Shown: one piece after another, positions 1-9,306 of the stretch
Layout of the letters: the number at the start of each line of letters is the position of its first letter
Position numbering within the stretch: position 1 is the stretch's first letter
Assembly (NCBI GenBank): GCA_025774735.1
Contig: JALGZU010000016.1
Coordinates: 1-16,629 of the forward strand
Direction of reading: 5' to 3'
Origin: a candidate division LCP-89 bacterium
Lineage (GTDB): Bacteria; Electryoneota; B3-LCP
Length of the DNA stretch: 16,629 bases
The notes under the pieces: generated by a model
Databases searched by the model: none
What the model was told of the DNA's origin: nothing
Seen by the model: the letters and a program-made list of their open reading frames with translations, nothing else
Program-made: the position numbers and the translations under genes

Positions 1-174
1 GATACGGTCATGGCGCTTGCATACGGTGACCAGTGGACCAACATGCTGCAGCCGTTCTGGGCGCTGCCGCTGCTGGCCATCACCGGTCTGCAAGCCAGAC
101 AGATCATCGGTTATACGGCAGCGTTGATGCTGTTGGTACTACCTCTGATAGTGCTGGGATTGCTGGTGCTGTAA
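1..174 (+). CDS. atoE: Short-chain fatty acid transporter, AtoE type (3' end only)
   Basis: Reading frame 1 is open from the first base to a TAA at 172-174, giving the last 57 residues of a protein whose start lies outside the window. The visible part contains ALAYGDQWTNMLQPFWALPL followed by a strongly hydrophobic terminal helix rich in Leu, Val and Ile. This matches the conserved C-terminus of the AtoE/TIGR00366 family of inner-membrane short-chain fatty acid permeases, which import acetoacetate, butyrate and related acids. The downstream CoA-transferase genes start 43 bases later and would activate the imported acid, which is the same pairing as in the E. coli ato operon. Substrate is inferred from family and context only. 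Confidence 0.85.
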   Translation, partial: DTVMALAYGDQWTNMLQPFWALPLLAITGLQARQIIGYTAALMLLVLPLIVLGLLVL

Positions 175-217
175 CCAGCCTTTTTATAACAATTTTAAGA
201 AAGAAGAAGGAGATTTC

Positions 218-922
<705 letters not shown>

Positions 923-945
923 TCAGCCGAAAACGGAGTACGATA

Positions 946-1608
946 ATGGCAGAGTTAAAACCACGCGAAATCATAATCCGCCGGGCTGCGCAGGAGCTCC
1001 ATGACGGATTTTACGTTAATCTGGGCATCGGGATGCCCACCCTGGTATCGAATTACATTCCCGAGGGTATGGACGTCTTCATGCAGACCGAGAACGGTAT
1101 GATGGGGTACGGACCCTTTCCTTACGAGGGTGAGGAGGATGCCGACCTGATCAACGCTGGCAAGCAGACAGTGACTGAACTGCCCGGCGCTTCATATTTC
1201 TCCTCTGCGGAATCCTTCGCCATGATTCGTGGCGGTCATGTGGACCTCACCATCCTCGGCGCCATGCAGGTCGCTAAAAACGGCGATCTGGCCAACTGGA
1301 TGATCCCGGGCGCCATGGTGAAGGGGATGGGTGGCGCCATGGATCTCGTTGCCGGTGCCAAGAAGGTGGTGGTGACCATGATGCACGCCGCCAAGGACGG
1401 TTCGCCGAAGATCATGAACCGCTGCAACCTGCCCCTGACGGGAGTGGGTGTCGTCGATTTGATCATCTCCGAATTGTGTGTCATCGATGTCAAAAAACCG
1501 GACGGCCTGGTCCTTCTGGAACTGGCTCCCGGAGTGACCGTGGATGATGTCCGCAAGGTCACCGAAGCTGATTTCGAAGTGGGTGATGTGAAGGAGATGG
1601 CGATATAG
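946..1608 (+). CDS. scoB/atoA: 3-oxoacid CoA-transferase, subunit B
   Basis: A 220-residue beta subunit of a family I CoA-transferase, close to the usual 210-220 residues. It carries the catalytic glutamate that forms the glutamyl-CoA thioester; the (S/T)ENG motif appears here as [11 protein letters not shown], with the catalytic Glu at residue 49. Other family landmarks are [11 protein letters not shown] near residues 24-34, [14 protein letters not shown] near 97-110, and the [16 protein letters not shown] segment that follows. The ATG at 946 has a CGGAG ribosome-binding site. It completes the enzyme started by the upstream subunit A. With AtoE upstream and thiolase downstream, a role in acetoacetate or butyrate activation is likely; the exact substrate is not resolved. 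Confidence 0.93.
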   Translation: MAELKPREIIIRRAAQELHDGFYVNLGIGMPTLVSNYIPEGMDVFMQTENGMMGYGPFPYEGEEDADLINAGKQTVTELPGASYFSSAESFAMIRGGHVDLTILGAMQVAKNGDLANWMIPGAMVKGMGGAMDLVAGAKKVVVTMMHAAKDGSPKIMNRCNLPLTGVGVVDLIISELCVIDVKKPDGLVLLELAPGVTVDDVRKVTEADFEVGDVKEMAI

Positions 1609-1662
1609 CCGCTTATTGCGGTGATGACTGCAATATAATAGATCAAGATAGAGGAATAGGTC

Positions 1663-2799
1663 ATGTTTCTGACTGACGAACAAGAACTATTACAGCAGAC
1701 CGTACGGGATTTCGCACAGAACGAGTTGAAGCCTCGAGCAGCCAAATTCGATCAACAGGAATTCATCGACGAGGATATCATAAAGAGCATGGGCGAACTC
1801 GGCCTGCTGGGAATCTGTTTCCCCGAAGAGTACGAGGGAGCCGGTATGGATACGGTCTGTTACGCCATCGCCGTCGAAGAGATCAGCCGGGTCTGCGCTT
1901 CGACCGGGATCACCCTGGCGGCACATATATCGCTGGGGACGAATCCGATACATCTCTTCGGCACAGAGGAACAGAAGCAGAAGTGGCTCCCCAAGCTCTG
2001 TTCCGGAGAGGAGCTGGGATCATTCGGTCTGACCGAACCCAATGCCGGATCCGATGCCGGCGGGACCGAGACGACCGCCGAGAAGGTGGGGGATGAGTGG
2101 GTGCTGAACGGCAGCAAGATGTTCATCACCAACGGCGGACTGGCCTGGACCAGCGTCAACACGGCAATGACCGATAAATCCAAGGGAATCAAGGGGATAT
2201 CGGCTTTCGTTGTCGAGCGCGATACACCTGGTTTCAGCGTTGGCAAGAAGATCGAAAAAATGGGCATCCGGGGAAGTAATACCACCGAACTGATCTTCGA
2301 GGACTGCCACATTCCCGCAGATAACCTCCTGGGAAAACTGAATGAAGGATTCAGACAGTTCATGATCATCCTGGACGGTGGTCGGATCAGTATCGGCGCC
2401 ATGGCGCTCGGAATCGCCCAGGGAGCTTTCGATGAAGCCCTGCGGTACAGCAAGGAGCGGGAACAGTTCGACAAGCCCATCAGTGCCAATCAGGCGATCC
2501 AGTTCATGCTGGCCGACATGGCCACTGAAATCGAAGCCGCCCGGCATCTCGTCTACCATGCATCCCGCCTGAAGGACGCCGGGAAGAGCTACTCGAAACA
2601 GTCTGCCATGTGCAAGATGTACGCGTCCGAAGTGGCCACACGCACTTGCATCAAAGCAATACAGATCCACGGCGGCTACGGGTACACCCGGGAATATCCG
2701 GTCGAACGGATGTTCCGGGATACCAAGGTTACAGAAATTGGTGAAGGGACGTCCGAAATCCAGCGCATCGTGATTGCACGCAACCTGCTCAGTGATTGA
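1663..2799 (+). CDS. Acyl-CoA dehydrogenase (first of two)
   Basis: A 378-residue flavoprotein of the acyl-CoA dehydrogenase family, which introduces the alpha-beta double bond into an acyl-CoA and passes electrons to an electron-transfer flavoprotein. The FAD/substrate-binding signature [15 protein letters not shown] is near residues 122-136. The C-terminal signature contains [18 protein letters not shown] followed by [10 protein letters not shown]. The presumed catalytic base is Glu361 in GEGTSE; the residue before it is Gly where the second copy in this window has Tyr. The start at 1663 has a GAGGA site seven bases upstream. Length and motifs fit the short-chain/butyryl branch, but isobutyryl-, 2-methylbutyryl- or glutaryl-type substrates cannot be excluded. 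It sits between the CoA-transferase and an MBL-fold hydrolase in the same probable operon. Confidence 0.93.
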   Translation: MFLTDEQELLQQTVRDFAQNELKPRAAKFDQQEFIDEDIIKSMGELGLLGICFPEEYEGAGMDTVCYAIAVEEISRVCASTGITLAAHISLGTNPIHLFGTEEQKQKWLPKLCSGEELGSFGLTEPNAGSDAGGTETTAEKVGDEWVLNGSKMFITNGGLAWTSVNTAMTDKSKGIKGISAFVVERDTPGFSVGKKIEKMGIRGSNTTELIFEDCHIPADNLLGKLNEGFRQFMIILDGGRISIGAMALGIAQGAFDEALRYSKEREQFDKPISANQAIQFMLADMATEIEAARHLVYHASRLKDAGKSYSKQSAMCKMYASEVATRTCIKAIQIHGGYGYTREYPVERMFRDTKVTEIGEGTSEIQRIVIARNLLSD

Positions 2800-2833
2800 G
2801 GAGAACGAGAGTCAACCGGTTAATGAGGAGAAG

Positions 2834-3676
2834 ATGAAGATAGGAACCTTCGAAATCAACGTTTTGCACGATGGTTTCTTCAGACTTGATGGCGGGGCTA
2901 TGTTCGGAGTGGTACCCAAGACGATCTGGGATCGTCTGGAGCCTGCCGATGATCGAAACCGCATCCTGCTGGGCTCGAATCCCACCCTGGTTCGAACCGG
3001 CGAGCACACCGTTCTGATCGATACCGGGGTCGGTGATAAGTATGATCCCAGGGGATTGGAGCATTATGAGATAGAACTTCCGCGCTTTCTTATGGCGGAA
3101 TTCAGGCGGCTTGAAGTGGACCCGAACAGTGTTGATTTCGTTATCAACACCCATCTGCATTTCGATCACGTCGGGGGCAACACTTACCGCGATTCGGAAG
3201 GGACGATCAAACCTACCTTTCCGAACGCCCAGTACGTCATCCAGAAGACCGAATATGAAGACGCCATGGCTACGGGACCGCGCACGAAGGCGAGCTATAA
3301 TCCGGATGATATCGTTCCCCTGCAGGAATCCGGTCAGATCAACCTGATTGACGGTGATGCAGAAGTTGTGCCCGGCATCAAGGTCAGGGTGACGGGGGGG
3401 CATACGCGGTCGCATTCCATCGTGGAGATCGAGTCGGAAGGCGAAAAAGCCCTCTTCCTGGCCGATCTGATTCCGACTTCATCGCATATCAAGGCTCCTT
3501 ACGTAATGGGCTATGATCTCTATCCGGCGGATACGGTCGATTTCAAGGAGAAGCTCTTGAAGGAAGCTGCGGAGGGGAACTACCTGCTGATCTTCGAGCA
3601 TTCACCCCGTGCCAAAGCGGGCCGGGTGTTCCTCGAGGGGGATGCCATCAATTTCAGCCCGGAACCATTCGATTAA
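2834..3676 (+). CDS. Metallo-beta-lactamase-fold hydrolase
   Basis: A 280-residue MBL-fold protein. The metal-binding HxHxDH motif is complete in NTHLHFDHVGGN (His107, His109, Asp111, His112). The further ligands expected for a dinuclear site are present: His190 in TGGHTRSH, Asp211 in FLADL and His256 in IFEHS. The N-terminal LIDTGVGDKYD loop is also typical. No signal peptide is visible, so it is probably cytoplasmic. I chose the ATG at 2834, preceded by GAGGAG, over the in-frame ATG at 2774, which would overlap the previous gene and add a poorly family-like 20-residue extension. Substrate is unknown. Placement inside an acyl-CoA cluster suggests a thioesterase, lactonase or other ester hydrolase, but that is inference only. 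Confidence 0.9.
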   Translation: MKIGTFEINVLHDGFFRLDGGAMFGVVPKTIWDRLEPADDRNRILLGSNPTLVRTGEHTVLIDTGVGDKYDPRGLEHYEIELPRFLMAEFRRLEVDPNSVDFVINTHLHFDHVGGNTYRDSEGTIKPTFPNAQYVIQKTEYEDAMATGPRTKASYNPDDIVPLQESGQINLIDGDAEVVPGIKVRVTGGHTRSHSIVEIESEGEKALFLADLIPTSSHIKAPYVMGYDLYPADTVDFKEKLLKEAAEGNYLLIFEHSPRAKAGRVFLEGDAINFSPEPFD

Positions 3677-3715
3677 CAAAATCCGGAGAGAATAAATATA
3701 GATAGAGGAGGAAAT

Positions 3716-4900
3716 ATGGCAAACTTACGTGATGTCGTCATCGTTGGTGCGGCGCGCACGCCCATCGGATGCTTTTTAGGCAGCTTATCGACCGTTCCCG
3801 CGCCGAGACTGGGTGCCGTGGCCATCAAAGCCGCGCTCGAACGAGCCGGAGTAAATCCTGAACAGTTGGATGAAGTGATCATGGGATGCGTTCTCGCAGC
3901 CGGAGTCGGCCAGGCGCCGGCTCGCCAGGCTATGATTTACGCCGGGATTCCCAGGTCTGTCGGCGCTATGACCATCAACAAAGTCTGCGGTTCCGGGTTG
4001 AAATCCGTCATGCTGGGTGCACAGTCCATCCAGTGCGGGGATGCCGACCTGGTTGTGGCTGGAGGCATGGAGAACATGAGCCTGGTGCCGTTCTATTCGT
4101 TGAATGGTCGCACCGGCTTGCGCATGGGGCACGCTCAGCTGACCGACGGGATGATCTACGACGGGCTCTGGGACGTCTACAACAATTTCCACATGGGCAA
4201 CGCTGCAGAGATGTGTGCGCAGGAATACAGTATCACCCGGGAGGACCAGGACGGTTATGCTGGGAAATCGTACATGCGCGCTCAGGCTGCCATCAGTGAC
4301 GGAAAGTTCAAGGATGAGATCGTGCCGGTGGAAATTGTCGGAAGAAAAGGCGATGTGACCGTTGTTGACGAAGATGAGGAGCCGGGTAAAGGCGATCCTG
4401 CCAAATTTTCCAAGCTGAGATCGGCCTTCATGAGAGATGGTACCGTCACGGCGGCGAACGCCTCCTCCATCAACGACGGGGCAGCTGCAGTGGTATTGGC
4501 TTCCGCAGAGAAAGCCAAGGAACTGGGCCTGAAGCCACTGGCGAGATTTGTAGATCACGCGACGGCCAGCAAGGATCCCGAATGGTTCACGACGGCGCCG
4601 ACCGATGCCATCAACAAACTGTTAGGCAAGGTAAACCTGACCACCAAAGATATCGACATCTACGAGATCAATGAAGCGTTCTCGGTGGTTGCCGTCGCCA
4701 ACAACCAGTTGCTCGACCTCGATACCTCCAGGGTGAACGTCAACGGCGGAGCGGTGGCGTTGGGGCATCCCATCGGAGCTTCGGGTACCCGCATCCTGGT
4801 CACGATGCTTTATGCTATGGCCGAGCGCAATAGCAAGCGCGGCATAGCCTCGCTCTGCATCGGTGGCGGTGAAGCTGTCGCCGCTCTGTTCGAGAGATAG
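3716..4900 (+). CDS. thlA/atoB: Acetyl-CoA acetyltransferase (thiolase)
   Basis: A 394-residue thiolase of the normal length for the biosynthetic/degradative acetoacetyl-CoA thiolase family. It interconverts two acetyl-CoA and acetoacetyl-CoA. All catalytic residues are visible: nucleophile Cys91 in [11 protein letters not shown], His351 in [14 protein letters not shown], and Cys381 in SLCIGGGEA. The GGMENMS segment and NEAFSVVA are also typical. The ATG at 3716 has one of the strongest ribosome-binding sites in the window (GAGGAGGAAAT). The gene follows the MBL hydrolase after 39 bases. It links the CoA-transferase product acetoacetyl-CoA to acetyl-CoA, and links the 3-hydroxybutyryl-CoA dehydrogenase to the same pool. 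Confidence 0.95.
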   Translation: MANLRDVVIVGAARTPIGCFLGSLSTVPAPRLGAVAIKAALERAGVNPEQLDEVIMGCVLAAGVGQAPARQAMIYAGIPRSVGAMTINKVCGSGLKSVMLGAQSIQCGDADLVVAGGMENMSLVPFYSLNGRTGLRMGHAQLTDGMIYDGLWDVYNNFHMGNAAEMCAQEYSITREDQDGYAGKSYMRAQAAISDGKFKDEIVPVEIVGRKGDVTVVDEDEEPGKGDPAKFSKLRSAFMRDGTVTAANASSINDGAAAVVLASAEKAKELGLKPLARFVDHATASKDPEWFTTAPTDAINKLLGKVNLTTKDIDIYEINEAFSVVAVANNQLLDLDTSRVNVNGGAVALGHPIGASGTRILVTMLYAMAERNSKRGIASLCIGGGEAVAALFER

Positions 4901-4915
4901 CCGGTCACATGAAAC

Positions 4916-4933
4916 GCGGTGCTGACCCACCGC
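4916..4933 (+). promoter_or_regulatory. Small GC-rich hairpin after the thiolase gene
   Basis: GCGGTG (4916-4921) pairs with CACCGC (4928-4933) around a six-base loop, in the 113-base gap between thiolase and the next gene. No T-tract follows directly; a TTTT run appears only about 24 bases later, so this is not a canonical intrinsic terminator. It could be a processing or weak attenuation site. The rest of the gap is AT-rich around 4942-4966 without a convincing promoter. Confidence 0.25.
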
Positions 4934-5013
4934 CTCACCAGATTGTTATCAATTCATTTTAATAAACCGAGTGCGGGGATCGCCTAGTGCGTTATCCGCT
5001 GCTGGAGGATCAC

Positions 5014-5865
5014 ATGATAGACATAAAGAAGATAGCCATAATCGGCGCTGGAACGATGGGCAACGGGATCGCTCATGTCGCCTCGCAAGCCGGCTTCGAG
5101 GTTGTTCTCATCGATGAGAAACCGGAAGCTCTGGAGGGAGCGCGCCAGACCATCGAGAAGAACATGGCCAGGCAGGTTCAGAAGAGAGCTGTCCCCGAAT
5201 ACCGCGTGATTGATGGTCTGAAAAATATCGCCTACGCGACGGATTGGGACGCCATACCCAGCGCCGATCTCGTGGTCGAAGCGGTGTTCGAGGATACCGA
5301 GTTGAAGAAGAAAATCTTCACCCAGCTGGAGAAAACCGCCAAAGAGGGTGCGATCCTGGCGAGTAACACATCCTCCATCTCCATCGCTGAGATCGCCTCC
5401 GTGACGGGACGGGCGGATAAAGTCATCGGGATGCATTTTATGAACCCGGTGCCGATGATGAAACTGGTCGAGATTATCTGCGGACCCGAGACTTCCGACG
5501 AAACCTATAACATCATCGAGAAACTCAGCCGCAAAATGGGCAAGACGCCTGCCAAATCGCAGGATTCGCCCGGTTTTATCGCCAACCGCATCCTGTTGCC
5601 CATGATCAACGAGGCGATCCACTGCCTTGAAGAGGGGGTGGGGACCAAGGAGGATATTGACACCGTCATGAAGTTAGGAATGGCCCATCCCATGGGGCCG
5701 TTGGCGCTGGCCGACCTGATCGGTCTTGACGTCTGCCTCTCCATCATGGAGGTTCTCTACGATGGATTCAAGGATGAGAAATACCGCCCCTGCAAAACCC
5801 TGGAGAAACTGGTGGCCGAAGGTAACCTAGGCCGCAAGACCGGTAAAGGTTTCTACGAGTACTAG
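5014..5865 (+). CDS. hbd: 3-hydroxybutyryl-CoA dehydrogenase
   Basis: A 283-residue 3-hydroxyacyl-CoA dehydrogenase, matching the short monofunctional Hbd/PaaH form. It oxidises 3-hydroxybutyryl-CoA to acetoacetyl-CoA, or the reverse, with NAD(P)(H). The N-terminal Rossmann motif is GAGTMGNG (Gly11, Gly13, Gly16). The catalytic pair is His141 and Glu153 in GMHFMNPVPMMKLVE, with SNTSS near 117-121 and Asn191 in DSPGFIANR; these spacings match the family. The C-terminal domain ends with the usual NLGRKTGKGFYEY. The ATG at 5014 has GGAGG five bases upstream, so I prefer it to the in-frame GTG at 4987. The 113-base gap before it is the largest in the catabolic cluster, so it could have its own promoter. 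Confidence 0.95.
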   Translation: MIDIKKIAIIGAGTMGNGIAHVASQAGFEVVLIDEKPEALEGARQTIEKNMARQVQKRAVPEYRVIDGLKNIAYATDWDAIPSADLVVEAVFEDTELKKKIFTQLEKTAKEGAILASNTSSISIAEIASVTGRADKVIGMHFMNPVPMMKLVEIICGPETSDETYNIIEKLSRKMGKTPAKSQDSPGFIANRILLPMINEAIHCLEEGVGTKEDIDTVMKLGMAHPMGPLALADLIGLDVCLSIMEVLYDGFKDEKYRPCKTLEKLVAEGNLGRKTGKGFYEY

Positions 5866-5917
5866 GATGCAGATCTTGAAGAGTTGTAAGAACGCGTAAT
5901 TGAATAGTGAGAATCCC

Positions 5918-7078
5918 ATGGACTTGAAATATACTGAAGAACACGAACTGATCCGCAGCACGGCACGGGAATTCGCCCGCGAAAAGCTCCTGCCCGGAGT
6001 TGCCGAGCGGGATAAAACAATGACCTACCCGGCGGAACAAATCCAGGAACTCGCCGAACTGGGCTTCTTCGGGATATTTTTCCCGGAGAAGTACGGCGGC
6101 GCCGGTCTGGATTCCATCAGCTACTGCATCGCCATCGAGGAACTTTCCAAGGTGGATGCCTCTGCCGGGGTGGTCATCTCGGTGACGAATTCGCTTGCGG
6201 CTTACCCGATCGACAAGTTTGGCACGGAAGAACAGAAACAGAAATTCCTCGCGCCACTGGTGTCTGGTGAGAAGCTGGGCGGATTCTGTCTCACGGAACC
6301 CGGCGCGGGTTCAGATGCCGGTGCACAGACCACGACGGCGGTATTAGACGGCGATCATTACATTGTGAACGGCGCAAAACACTTCGTCACGTCGGGCAAA
6401 AACGGCGATATATTTGTCGTTACAGTCATGACGGACAAGTCGAAAGGACTGAAAGGATCGTCATCGCTGGTAATCGAGCAGGGGATCCCGGGTATGACCG
6501 TGCAGCCTGCGGAGCACAAACTCGGCATCCGCGGCAGCGATACCCACGCGATTACCTTCGAGGATTGCCGGGTGCCGGTTGCCAACCGGCTCGGGGAAGA
6601 GGGAGACGGCTTCAAAGTCGCTATGACCGCCCTCGATTCGGGGCGCATGGGGATCGCTGCGCAGGCGCTGGGAATTGCGCAGGGCTCCATGGATGCCGCC
6701 TTGCAGTATGCCCACGAACGCCAGCAGTTCGGAAAATTCCTGAAAGATTTCCAGGCGATCCAGTTCAAGCTGGCGGACATGGAGACCCGCATCCATGCCT
6801 CCCGGATGCTACTCTACCAGTCCGCCTTGAAGAAGGATGCCGGCGAGCGCTTCACCAAGGAAGTCGCCATGGCCAAGGTGTACTGCTCCGAAACGGCCAT
6901 GTGGGCGGCCACCGAAGCGGTGCAGATCCTGGGCGGTTACGGCTACACCACCGAGTATCCCGTGGAACGCTTCATGCGCGACGCTAAGATCACCGAGATA
7001 TACGAGGGCACCAGCGAGGTGCAGCGCATCGTTATCGCCGCCAATCTTCTGGCCGAGTGGGCCAAAACGCATGGATAG
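5918..7078 (+). CDS. Acyl-CoA dehydrogenase (second of two), butyryl-CoA dehydrogenase-like
   Basis: A 386-residue acyl-CoA dehydrogenase with all the family signatures: [15 protein letters not shown] in the middle domain, and [20 protein letters not shown] followed by [10 protein letters not shown] near the end. The presumed catalytic base is Glu363. The canonical Tyr-Glu-Gly-Thr motif and overall length resemble short-chain (butyryl/crotonyl-CoA) dehydrogenases. It follows hbd after about 50 bases, so these two enzymes could flank the crotonyl-CoA step. The start is the ATG at 5918 with only a weak GTGA upstream; an in-frame TTG at 5900 is a less likely alternative. It is clearly a paralogue of the first acyl-CoA dehydrogenase, but not a recent copy, since many positions differ. 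Confidence 0.93.
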   Translation: MDLKYTEEHELIRSTAREFAREKLLPGVAERDKTMTYPAEQIQELAELGFFGIFFPEKYGGAGLDSISYCIAIEELSKVDASAGVVISVTNSLAAYPIDKFGTEEQKQKFLAPLVSGEKLGGFCLTEPGAGSDAGAQTTTAVLDGDHYIVNGAKHFVTSGKNGDIFVVTVMTDKSKGLKGSSSLVIEQGIPGMTVQPAEHKLGIRGSDTHAITFEDCRVPVANRLGEEGDGFKVAMTALDSGRMGIAAQALGIAQGSMDAALQYAHERQQFGKFLKDFQAIQFKLADMETRIHASRMLLYQSALKKDAGERFTKEVAMAKVYCSETAMWAATEAVQILGGYGYTTEYPVERFMRDAKITEIYEGTSEVQRIVIAANLLAEWAKTHG

Positions 7079-7106
7079 AGATATCCTGCGGATATTTCAG
7101 AGATAT
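7077..7106 (+). promoter_or_regulatory. Hairpin and 8-base direct repeat between two genes
   Basis: Directly at the stop codon of the second acyl-CoA dehydrogenase, 7079-7086 pairs with 7090-7097 around a TGC loop (eight pairs including one G-U). The octamer AGAGATAT occurs at 7077-7084 and again at 7099-7106, 22 bases apart, about two helical turns. No T-tract follows. It marks the boundary between the catabolic cluster and the aminotransferase gene and could be an operator or an RNA processing site; function is unproven. Confidence 0.3.
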
Positions 7107-7121
7107 TCCTTGCTTAATTAA

Positions 7122-8267
7122 ATGAATCCTTCAAGCCGATCTCTGTCCATGCCGCCGTTTCGAGCCATGCAGATTCTGGCCGAGACTCGCCGACTGGAAG
7201 CAGAGGGACGCGACATCGTGCACATGGAATTGGGCGAACCCGATTTCAAAACGCCTCGGCATGTCATCGAAGCGGGTTTCCGCGCCGCACAGGAAGGATT
7301 CACGTCGTACACTCCGGCAGAAGGTCTGCTGGAACTGCGCCAGGCGCTTTCCACTGTCTACGGGGAGCGGTATGGAATAGAGGTAGATCCGGATCGCTTT
7401 ATCCTTACGGTCGGTTCATCACCGGGTTTGTGGATGGTGTTTTCTGCCATCCTCGAACAGGGTGATCGGGTACTGATGAGCGATCCGCACTATGCCTGCT
7501 ATCCCAACGATGTACGCTATGTCGGCGGGGAACCGATCACGTACCCTGTGAACGCTGAAGACGGATTCCGTTTCGATCCGGTCAAAGCCTGGGAGAGCAG
7601 TGACGGGAAGTCGAAGGCGATTTTGATCAATTCGCCGTCAAACCCGACCGGCGCGGTTATCGATCACAAAGATATGAAGGAACTGGCAGACCTGCCGGTG
7701 CCGTACGTCATCTCCGATGAGATTTACCACGGCATTACCTACGGGACGGAAGCGCATTCCATGCTCGAATACCGGCATGACGCCTTCGTGTTGTCTGGAT
7801 TTTCTAAGTACTATGCCATGACCGGCTGGCGTCTGGGGTGGATTATCTGCCCACTGGAATTCATCGAACCGTTGCGGCGGGTGCACCAGAACCTCTTCCT
7901 GTGCGCTTCATCCTTTGTTCAGATGGCGGGCATCACCGCGTTGACCGGCCCGCAGGAGGAATATGCGAAGATGGTCGAAACCTATGACAGCCGCCGGATC
8001 TATATCCTCGGCGCGCTGCGGGATCTGGGATTCGGCGTTCCGGTGGAACCGAAGGGAGCTTTCTACATTCTGGCGGACGCGCGCCATCTCGGGAATTCGT
8101 CCGAAGAACTTTCCCACCGCCTTCTGACTGAAGCGGGAGTGGCCGCGGCACCCGGCATCGATTTCGGCCGGGGAGCCGAGGGTTTTCTGCGCTTCTGCTA
8201 CGCGGCTTCGATTGAACGCATCGCCGAAGGGATGAAGCGAATCAAAGAATGGTTGTCCAGAAACTGA
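7122..8267 (+). CDS. PLP-dependent aminotransferase, class I/II (fold type I)
   Basis: A 381-residue fold-type I aminotransferase of the AspC-like family. The PLP lysine is Lys229 in SGFSKYYAMTGWRLGW. Other cofactor contacts are Asn174 in SPSNPTG and Asp199 in ISDEIYHG; the substrate carboxylate arginine is probably in the FLRFCYA segment near the C-terminus. The N-terminal IVHMELGEPDFKTP is typical of the group that includes aspartate, aromatic and related aminotransferases. The ATG at 7122 lacks a recognisable ribosome-binding site, but starting at the next ATG (7149) would cut residues conserved in the family. It lies just before the branched-chain aminotransferase gene. Its amino-acid specificity cannot be read from the sequence. 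Confidence 0.92.
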   Translation: MNPSSRSLSMPPFRAMQILAETRRLEAEGRDIVHMELGEPDFKTPRHVIEAGFRAAQEGFTSYTPAEGLLELRQALSTVYGERYGIEVDPDRFILTVGSSPGLWMVFSAILEQGDRVLMSDPHYACYPNDVRYVGGEPITYPVNAEDGFRFDPVKAWESSDGKSKAILINSPSNPTGAVIDHKDMKELADLPVPYVISDEIYHGITYGTEAHSMLEYRHDAFVLSGFSKYYAMTGWRLGWIICPLEFIEPLRRVHQNLFLCASSFVQMAGITALTGPQEEYAKMVETYDSRRIYILGALRDLGFGVPVEPKGAFYILADARHLGNSSEELSHRLLTEAGVAAAPGIDFGRGAEGFLRFCYAASIERIAEGMKRIKEWLSRN

Positions 8268-8282
8268 GACTAACGTTATAGA
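8253..8282 (+). promoter_or_regulatory. Possible promoter upstream of the branched-chain aminotransferase gene
   Basis: TTGTCC (8253-8258) and TATAGA (8277-8282) are separated by 18 bases, each matching four of six positions of the sigma-70 consensus. The -35 part lies inside the end of the preceding gene. If the organism belongs to the Bacteroidota, this consensus may not apply, so the call is weak. Confidence 0.2.
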
Positions 8283-8309
8283 AGTGCCTGCCCGATGGGG
8301 TGTGGCACT
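8283..8309 (+). promoter_or_regulatory. Leader hairpin before ilvE
   Basis: AGTGCC (8283-8288) and GGCACT (8304-8309) form a perfect six-pair stem, and CCC (8291-8293) with GGG (8297-8299) can form an inner stem with a GAT loop. The structure ends about 18 bases before the GGAGGAG ribosome-binding site of the next gene. No T-tract follows and no T-box or leader-peptide motif is visible, so it could affect initiation or mRNA stability rather than termination. Confidence 0.3.
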
Positions 8310-8336
8310 GAGCATAAAATTGAGCTGGAGGAGTCA

Positions 8337-9266
8337 ATGAATCCTGAAGACGAAAAAGGAAAAATCTGGTTCAGCGGCAAGTTCGTGGACTGGAAAGATG
8401 CCAATATCCACGTCATGTCGCACGTCATACATTACGGATCGTCGGTTTTTGAGGGTCTGCGCTGTTACAATACGGCCAACGGGCCGGCCACCTTCCGCTT
8501 GCGGGACCACGTACGACGCCTTTACGATTCGGCCAAGATCTACCGCATGGAAATACCCTTTCCCCAGCAGGAAATCTTCGATGCCTGTCAGGAAACCGTT
8601 CGGATTAACAACATGAAATCCGCCTACGTGCGGCCCATTGCCTTCCGTGGCTACAACACTCTCGGAGTCGATCCTGCGGGGATTCCCATCGAAGTCGTGA
8701 TCGGCACGATGAGCTGGGGGAAGTATCTGGGAGACGAGGCCATCAACATCGGCGTGGACGTACGCATCTCCTCCTGGACTCGCATCGCCCCCAACACCTT
8801 CCCGGCTCTGGCCAAGTGCGGCGCCAACTACATGAATTCACAACTCATCAAGATGGAAGCCGCGGTGGACGGTTATATCGAGGGCATCGCCCTCGACGCC
8901 AGCGGTTACGTCAGCGAAGGCTCCGGCGAGAATATCTTCATCATCCGGGATGGGAAAATCATGACTCCGCCCCTGGGCGCTTCGGTTTTGCCGGGCATCA
9001 CCCGAGATTCGGTGATTACCCTGGCGCATGAGATGGGCTATGAAGTGATCGAACAGCTCGTTCCCCGGGAAGCTCTCTACATCGCCGATGAGGTCTTCTT
9101 CACGGGATCGGCGGCGGAAGTCAGCCCCATCAAATCCATTGACAGGATTCCCATCGGGACAGGCAAGCGCGGCCCCATCACGGAAAAACTGCAGAGACGT
9201 TTCTTCGACATCATCGAAGGCAAGGCTGAGGACAAATACGGCTGGCTGACGTACGTATATAAATAA
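8337..9266 (+). CDS. ilvE: Branched-chain amino acid aminotransferase
   Basis: A 309-residue fold-type IV PLP aminotransferase, the same length as E. coli IlvE. It transfers the amino group between glutamate and the 2-oxo acids of Leu, Ile and Val. The PLP lysine is Lys160 in FPALAKCGANYMNSQL. The YVSEGSGENIFII segment carries Glu194 at the position of the conserved cofactor-contacting glutamate. The N-terminal HVIHYGSSVFEGLRCY and the central RPIAFRGYNTLGV stretch are typical of the family. I chose the ATG at 8337 because it follows a strong GGAGGAG site; an in-frame ATG at 8295 would add 14 residues lacking family similarity and would lie inside the leader hairpin. Direction (synthesis or degradation) is undetermined. 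Confidence 0.94.
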   Translation: MNPEDEKGKIWFSGKFVDWKDANIHVMSHVIHYGSSVFEGLRCYNTANGPATFRLRDHVRRLYDSAKIYRMEIPFPQQEIFDACQETVRINNMKSAYVRPIAFRGYNTLGVDPAGIPIEVVIGTMSWGKYLGDEAINIGVDVRISSWTRIAPNTFPALAKCGANYMNSQLIKMEAAVDGYIEGIALDASGYVSEGSGENIFIIRDGKIMTPPLGASVLPGITRDSVITLAHEMGYEVIEQLVPREALYIADEVFFTGSAAEVSPIKSIDRIPIGTGKRGPITEKLQRRFFDIIEGKAEDKYGWLTYVYK

Positions 9267-9306
9267 CGCGACAGACCGCCACAGGCTGAAAGTTAGAATC
9301 CCATCG

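Noticed and set aside
1609..1621. Small CCGC/GCGG hairpin and a TATAAT at 1634-1639 between scoB and the first acyl-CoA dehydrogenase
   Set aside because: The stem has only four pairs and no T-tract; no adequate -35 element pairs with the TATAAT, so neither a terminator nor a promoter is supported.
3785..4558. 257-codon open frame on the - strand inside the thiolase gene
   Set aside because: It lies fully antisense to a gene with complete catalytic motifs and its translation shows no recognisable domain; it is a shadow of coding bias.
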